Made by a program: the position numbers and the translations under genes | Shown: positions 62,279 to 64,000 of the stretch, piece after piece | Layout of the letters: each line of letters starts with the position of its first letter | Numbering within the stretch: the stretch's first letter is position 1 | The notes under the pieces: generated by a model | What the model was told of the DNA's origin: nothing | What the model saw: only the letters and a program-made list of their open reading frames with translations | Database searches by the model: none | From: [Bacillus] selenitireducens MLS10 | GTDB taxonomy: Bacteria; Bacillota; Bacilli; Bacillales; Salisediminibacteriaceae | Assembly: GCF_000093085.1 (NCBI RefSeq) | Contig: NC_014219.1 | Span: forward strand, 1,178,001 to 1,242,000 | Direction: 5' to 3' | Length of the DNA: 64,000 nucleotides

Positions 62279-62578
62279 TTAGTGTTTGGTCAATTTTGGA
62301 GCTGTCAGATAAACAGTATCCGCCGAACAACCAATGCAATCAAGTTGGGTGGCTAACAGACCTGTCAAACTGACAAGTTCAATCAGAGATGATTCACAGC
62401 ACTTAACCCGGTTTTCCATCTCTTCAAAGCCATTTTGTTTGATTGTATGATGGTCCATCCGGTTTATTTTATTGATGAGTGCTTTGGTAAGGGAAAGCTG
62501 GTCTTTTTGAGCTTCAATGATGATCGACAAAGCATTTCTGATAAGCAGGTCATTTTCGTTATCCATCACTTGTTCCAT
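62279..62578 (-). CDS. Small protein of unknown function downstream of ssb
   Basis: A 99-residue protein starting at ATG 62578, one nt beyond the end of the ssb gene, so it is co-transcribed and probably coupled. Two helical parts (DLLIRNALSIIIEAQKDQLS, then MENRVKCCESSLIELVSLTG) suggest a coiled coil. Four cysteines are present, two adjacent. No family was recognised. Confidence 0.6.
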   Translation of the reverse strand: MEQVMDNENDLLIRNALSIIIEAQKDQLSLTKALINKINRMDHHTIKQNGFEEMENRVKCCESSLIELVSLTGLLATQLDCIGCSADTVYLTAPKLTKH

Positions 62579-62579
62579 A

Positions 62580-63005
62580 TCAGTGCACCTGTTCCCTTGA
62601 AGAATCAAACTCACTGTTAAGGATCTCAGTCTCAACTGCTTCCGGGCATTCGTTTTTGTCGAGGCAGGCAGCCTGTTGATCGGTTGAAGGTTTCAAATGA
62701 AGAAACCCGACTTTTTCCGCTATGACTTCGACGCGGTTGTAGAGCGAATGGTCTTTCGGCAAGTAGGTCATAGGCGCAAGTCTTCCGGTGATGGTGACCG
62801 TAGAACCTTTGCCACAGTATTCTTTAATTGTCTCAGCCGTGTTTCGCCATGCGACTACAGGAATAAAATCCGTTTTATATTCTTGGTCTTTACTTCGGAA
62901 AGATCGTTTTACAGCGAGTTGAAACTTGACATAATGTTTACCATGCTGTGTACAGCCAAGCTCAGGCTCGTTGGCAATTCTGCCGGCCAGTGAAAATTGA
63001 TTCAA
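62580..63005 (-). CDS. ssbB: Single-stranded DNA-binding protein (SsbB/YwpH-like)
   Basis: A 141-residue OB-fold protein. The start MNQFSLAGRIANEPEL and the segments YVKFQLAVKRSFRSKDQ, TDFIPVVAWRNTAETIKEYC, GKGSTVTITGRL and YNRVEVIAEKVGFL are typical of bacterial SSB. It lacks the acidic DDDIPF tail of the housekeeping protein. This fits the shorter competence-related SsbB, which protects incoming DNA; B. subtilis SsbB is 113 residues. Here the tail after residue 105 is different and polar. The gene symbol is my best match. Confidence 0.85.
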   Translation of the reverse strand: MNQFSLAGRIANEPELGCTQHGKHYVKFQLAVKRSFRSKDQEYKTDFIPVVAWRNTAETIKEYCGKGSTVTITGRLAPMTYLPKDHSLYNRVEVIAEKVGFLHLKPSTDQQAACLDKNECPEAVETEILNSEFDSSREQVH

Positions 63006-63437
63006 GATTATCTCTCCTCTACTGAGGTATATTTTACTGTCAACTATTGGCGGATCGTATTATAACAATGGCAGAGAGGAATTTCTGTTTCCACACGAAA
63101 CTTACATGCGGTTATAGAGAAAGGCAGTCCGTCTCCATCCGGGATAGCCCCAGTAAGGATAGTTCACCTCCAACGTTTAGATTATCTCTTTCAAAATAGT
63201 GGACGAAGCAGTCCATATCGTGGAATAAGTATGATTCTCTTGTCCGACTATGGAATAATTCTATAAGAACAAGTGTGTGATTTCAATACTTTTCCTATTT
63301 ATTTATTGTGTCAAATTTGTGTCGGAAGTTATTTGACAGGTGAATTGACGAAAGCGGTTACAATTGCTATAGTAAAGATGACGCATTTCTGTTTTTCAGG
63401 GCGTCAGATTTTAATTAGAAGGGAATGTGTTTACAAC
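63006..63437. other. Divergent intergenic region
   Basis: These 430 nt separate ssbB from the cold-shock gene. I see no gene or structured element. The long AT-rich leader before the cold-shock start is usual for csp genes. Confidence 0.6.
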
Positions 63438-63635
63438 ATGCAGGGAAAAGTCAAATGGTTCAACGCAGAGAAAGGTTTTGGATTTATTGAACGTGAAGAC
63501 GGGGAAGATGTATTCGTTCATTATTCGGCAATTGACCAGGAAGGCTTCAAAACGCTGGATGAGGGTCAGGATGTGGAATTTGAAGTCGTTGAAGGAGCCA
63601 GAGGACCTCAAGCATCAAATGTTGTGAAATTATAA
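63438..63635 (+). CDS. Cold-shock protein (CspA family, second copy)
   Basis: A 65-residue cold-shock protein starting at ATG 63438 ([20 protein letters not shown]). The frame is open upstream to 63273, but there is no conservation or ribosome site there; GAAGGGAA lies before 63438. RNA-binding motifs KGFGFIE and [10 protein letters not shown] are present. It is similar to the gene at 31485 over its full length. A stem AACCCG...CGGGTT with a T tail (63691-63724) ends the transcript. Confidence 0.95.
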   Translation: MQGKVKWFNAEKGFGFIEREDGEDVFVHYSAIDQEGFKTLDEGQDVEFEVVEGARGPQASNVVKL

Positions 63636-63690
63636 CCCTTCGGTATTGTAAAAGAAACCAAAGAAAGATCAATAGCCACTAATATGTGTT

Positions 63691-63724
63691 TAACCCGTTT
63701 TCTTCAAAAGAAAGCGGGTTTTTC
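63691..63724 (+). terminator. Intrinsic terminator before hpf
   Basis: A 13-bp stem (AACCCGTTTTCTT with AAGAAAGCGGGTT, one mismatch) and TTTTT. Confidence 0.85.
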
Positions 63725-63826
63725 AAACAACTGCTGAAATTGTGTAAAATTAAATTCATGTTTTAGCAGGAGAACGCATAGGGAATGACGAAACATATAT
63801 ACATACCCGAAAGGAGGAATTTGTCT

Positions 63827-64000
63827 ATGAATTTTAACATTCGAGGCGAAAACCTGGAAATTACACCAGCATTGAGAGACTACGTAGAAAAAAAGGTGGG
63901 TAAACTTGAGAAGTATTTTGAAACCACACCATCTTCTGATGTGCACGTGAAGATGAGTGTCGTGAATACCGATCAAAAAGTGGAAATCACCATACCAATG
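63827..64000 (+). CDS. hpf: Ribosome hibernation promoting factor HPF (5' part)
   Basis: The first 58 codons of a long-form HPF (YvyD), which pairs 70S ribosomes into inactive 100S dimers. The start ATG 63827 follows AAGGAGG. MNFNIRGENLEITPALRDYV and EKKVGKLEKYFETTPSSDVH match the N-terminal HPF/YfiA domain. The rest lies beyond the window. In B. subtilis yvyD follows the fliD-fliS-fliT group in the same order, supporting the call. Confidence 0.95.
   Translation, partial: MNFNIRGENLEITPALRDYVEKKVGKLEKYFETTPSSDVHVKMSVVNTDQKVEITIPM

Noticed and set aside
63760-63786. Sigma-B-like promoter before hpf (GTTTTA and GGGAAT)
   Set aside because: The B. subtilis orthologue is sigma-B dependent, but the 15-nt spacer is longer than usual and the match is too weak to annotate.
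1-64000. CRISPR arrays, tRNA, rRNA, prophage genes
   Set aside because: I looked for regularly spaced repeats, tRNA-like folds and phage structural genes and saw none.

Overview
The window reads as a Gram-positive, Bacillaceae-type chromosome. Gene order from degS to the ribosome hibernation factor (degS-degU-degV-comFA-comFC-yvyF-flgM-flgN-flgK-flgL-yviE-fliW-csrA-hag ... fliD-fliT-flaG-fliS ... hpf) is the known Bacillus subtilis late-flagellar/competence order. Many proteins are strongly acidic (the SLH 5'-nucleotidase, YhgE, a 382-aa unknown), which suggests a halophilic or haloalkaliphilic member; that is inference, not proof. No rRNA, tRNA or CRISPR array was seen.

Layout. 1-2.8 kb: a minus-strand flagellin cut by the window edge, a frameshifted ComEA-like helix-hairpin-helix gene and an O-antigen-ligase-like membrane protein. 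2.9-7.1 kb: a secreted phosphodiester-glycosidase protein, an LCP cell-wall ligase and yvyE. 7.4-14.6 kb: degS/degU, degV, and a comF operon in which the usual small comFB is replaced by a 324-aa NERD-like gene, then yvyF. 14.6-22.5 kb: the sigma-D flgM operon through fliW-csrA, an orphan DegU-like regulator and hag. 22.5-24.6 kb: a scar with a small zinc-ribbon ORF, a helicase remnant, an insertion sequence and the 3' end of a second flagellin. 24.7-48.3 kb: about 27 kb between hag and fliD that is absent from the B. subtilis order. It holds transporters, two soluble chemoreceptors, the TPP-riboswitch thiMDE operon, cold-shock and YhgE genes, four c-di-GMP enzymes (PAS-GGDEF-EAL, two HD-GYP, one GGDEF), two YjfB-like small proteins and a TnpB element. 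48.4-53.5 kb: two fliD copies, fliT, flaG and an extended fliS, most with their own sigma-D promoter. 53.6-55.5 kb: a decayed IS1182-type element sitting in the fliS terminator loop. 55.7-64 kb: two S-layer-homology proteins, an amylase with a LacI-type operator, an ssbB-like gene, a cold-shock gene and the start of hpf.

How it fits together. Sigma-D promoters (TAAA, about 15 nt, CCGATAT) are visible before the edge flagellin, flgM, hag, both fliD copies, fliS and probably flaG and yjfB. FlgM would hold sigma-D until the hook is complete. FliW and CsrA would then control hag translation through a CsrA site that can be drawn in the hag leader. FlgN, FliT and FliS are chaperones for the filament, cap and junction proteins. 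The intervening island adds c-di-GMP turnover and chemoreceptors, consistent with motility/sessility control being concentrated at this locus.
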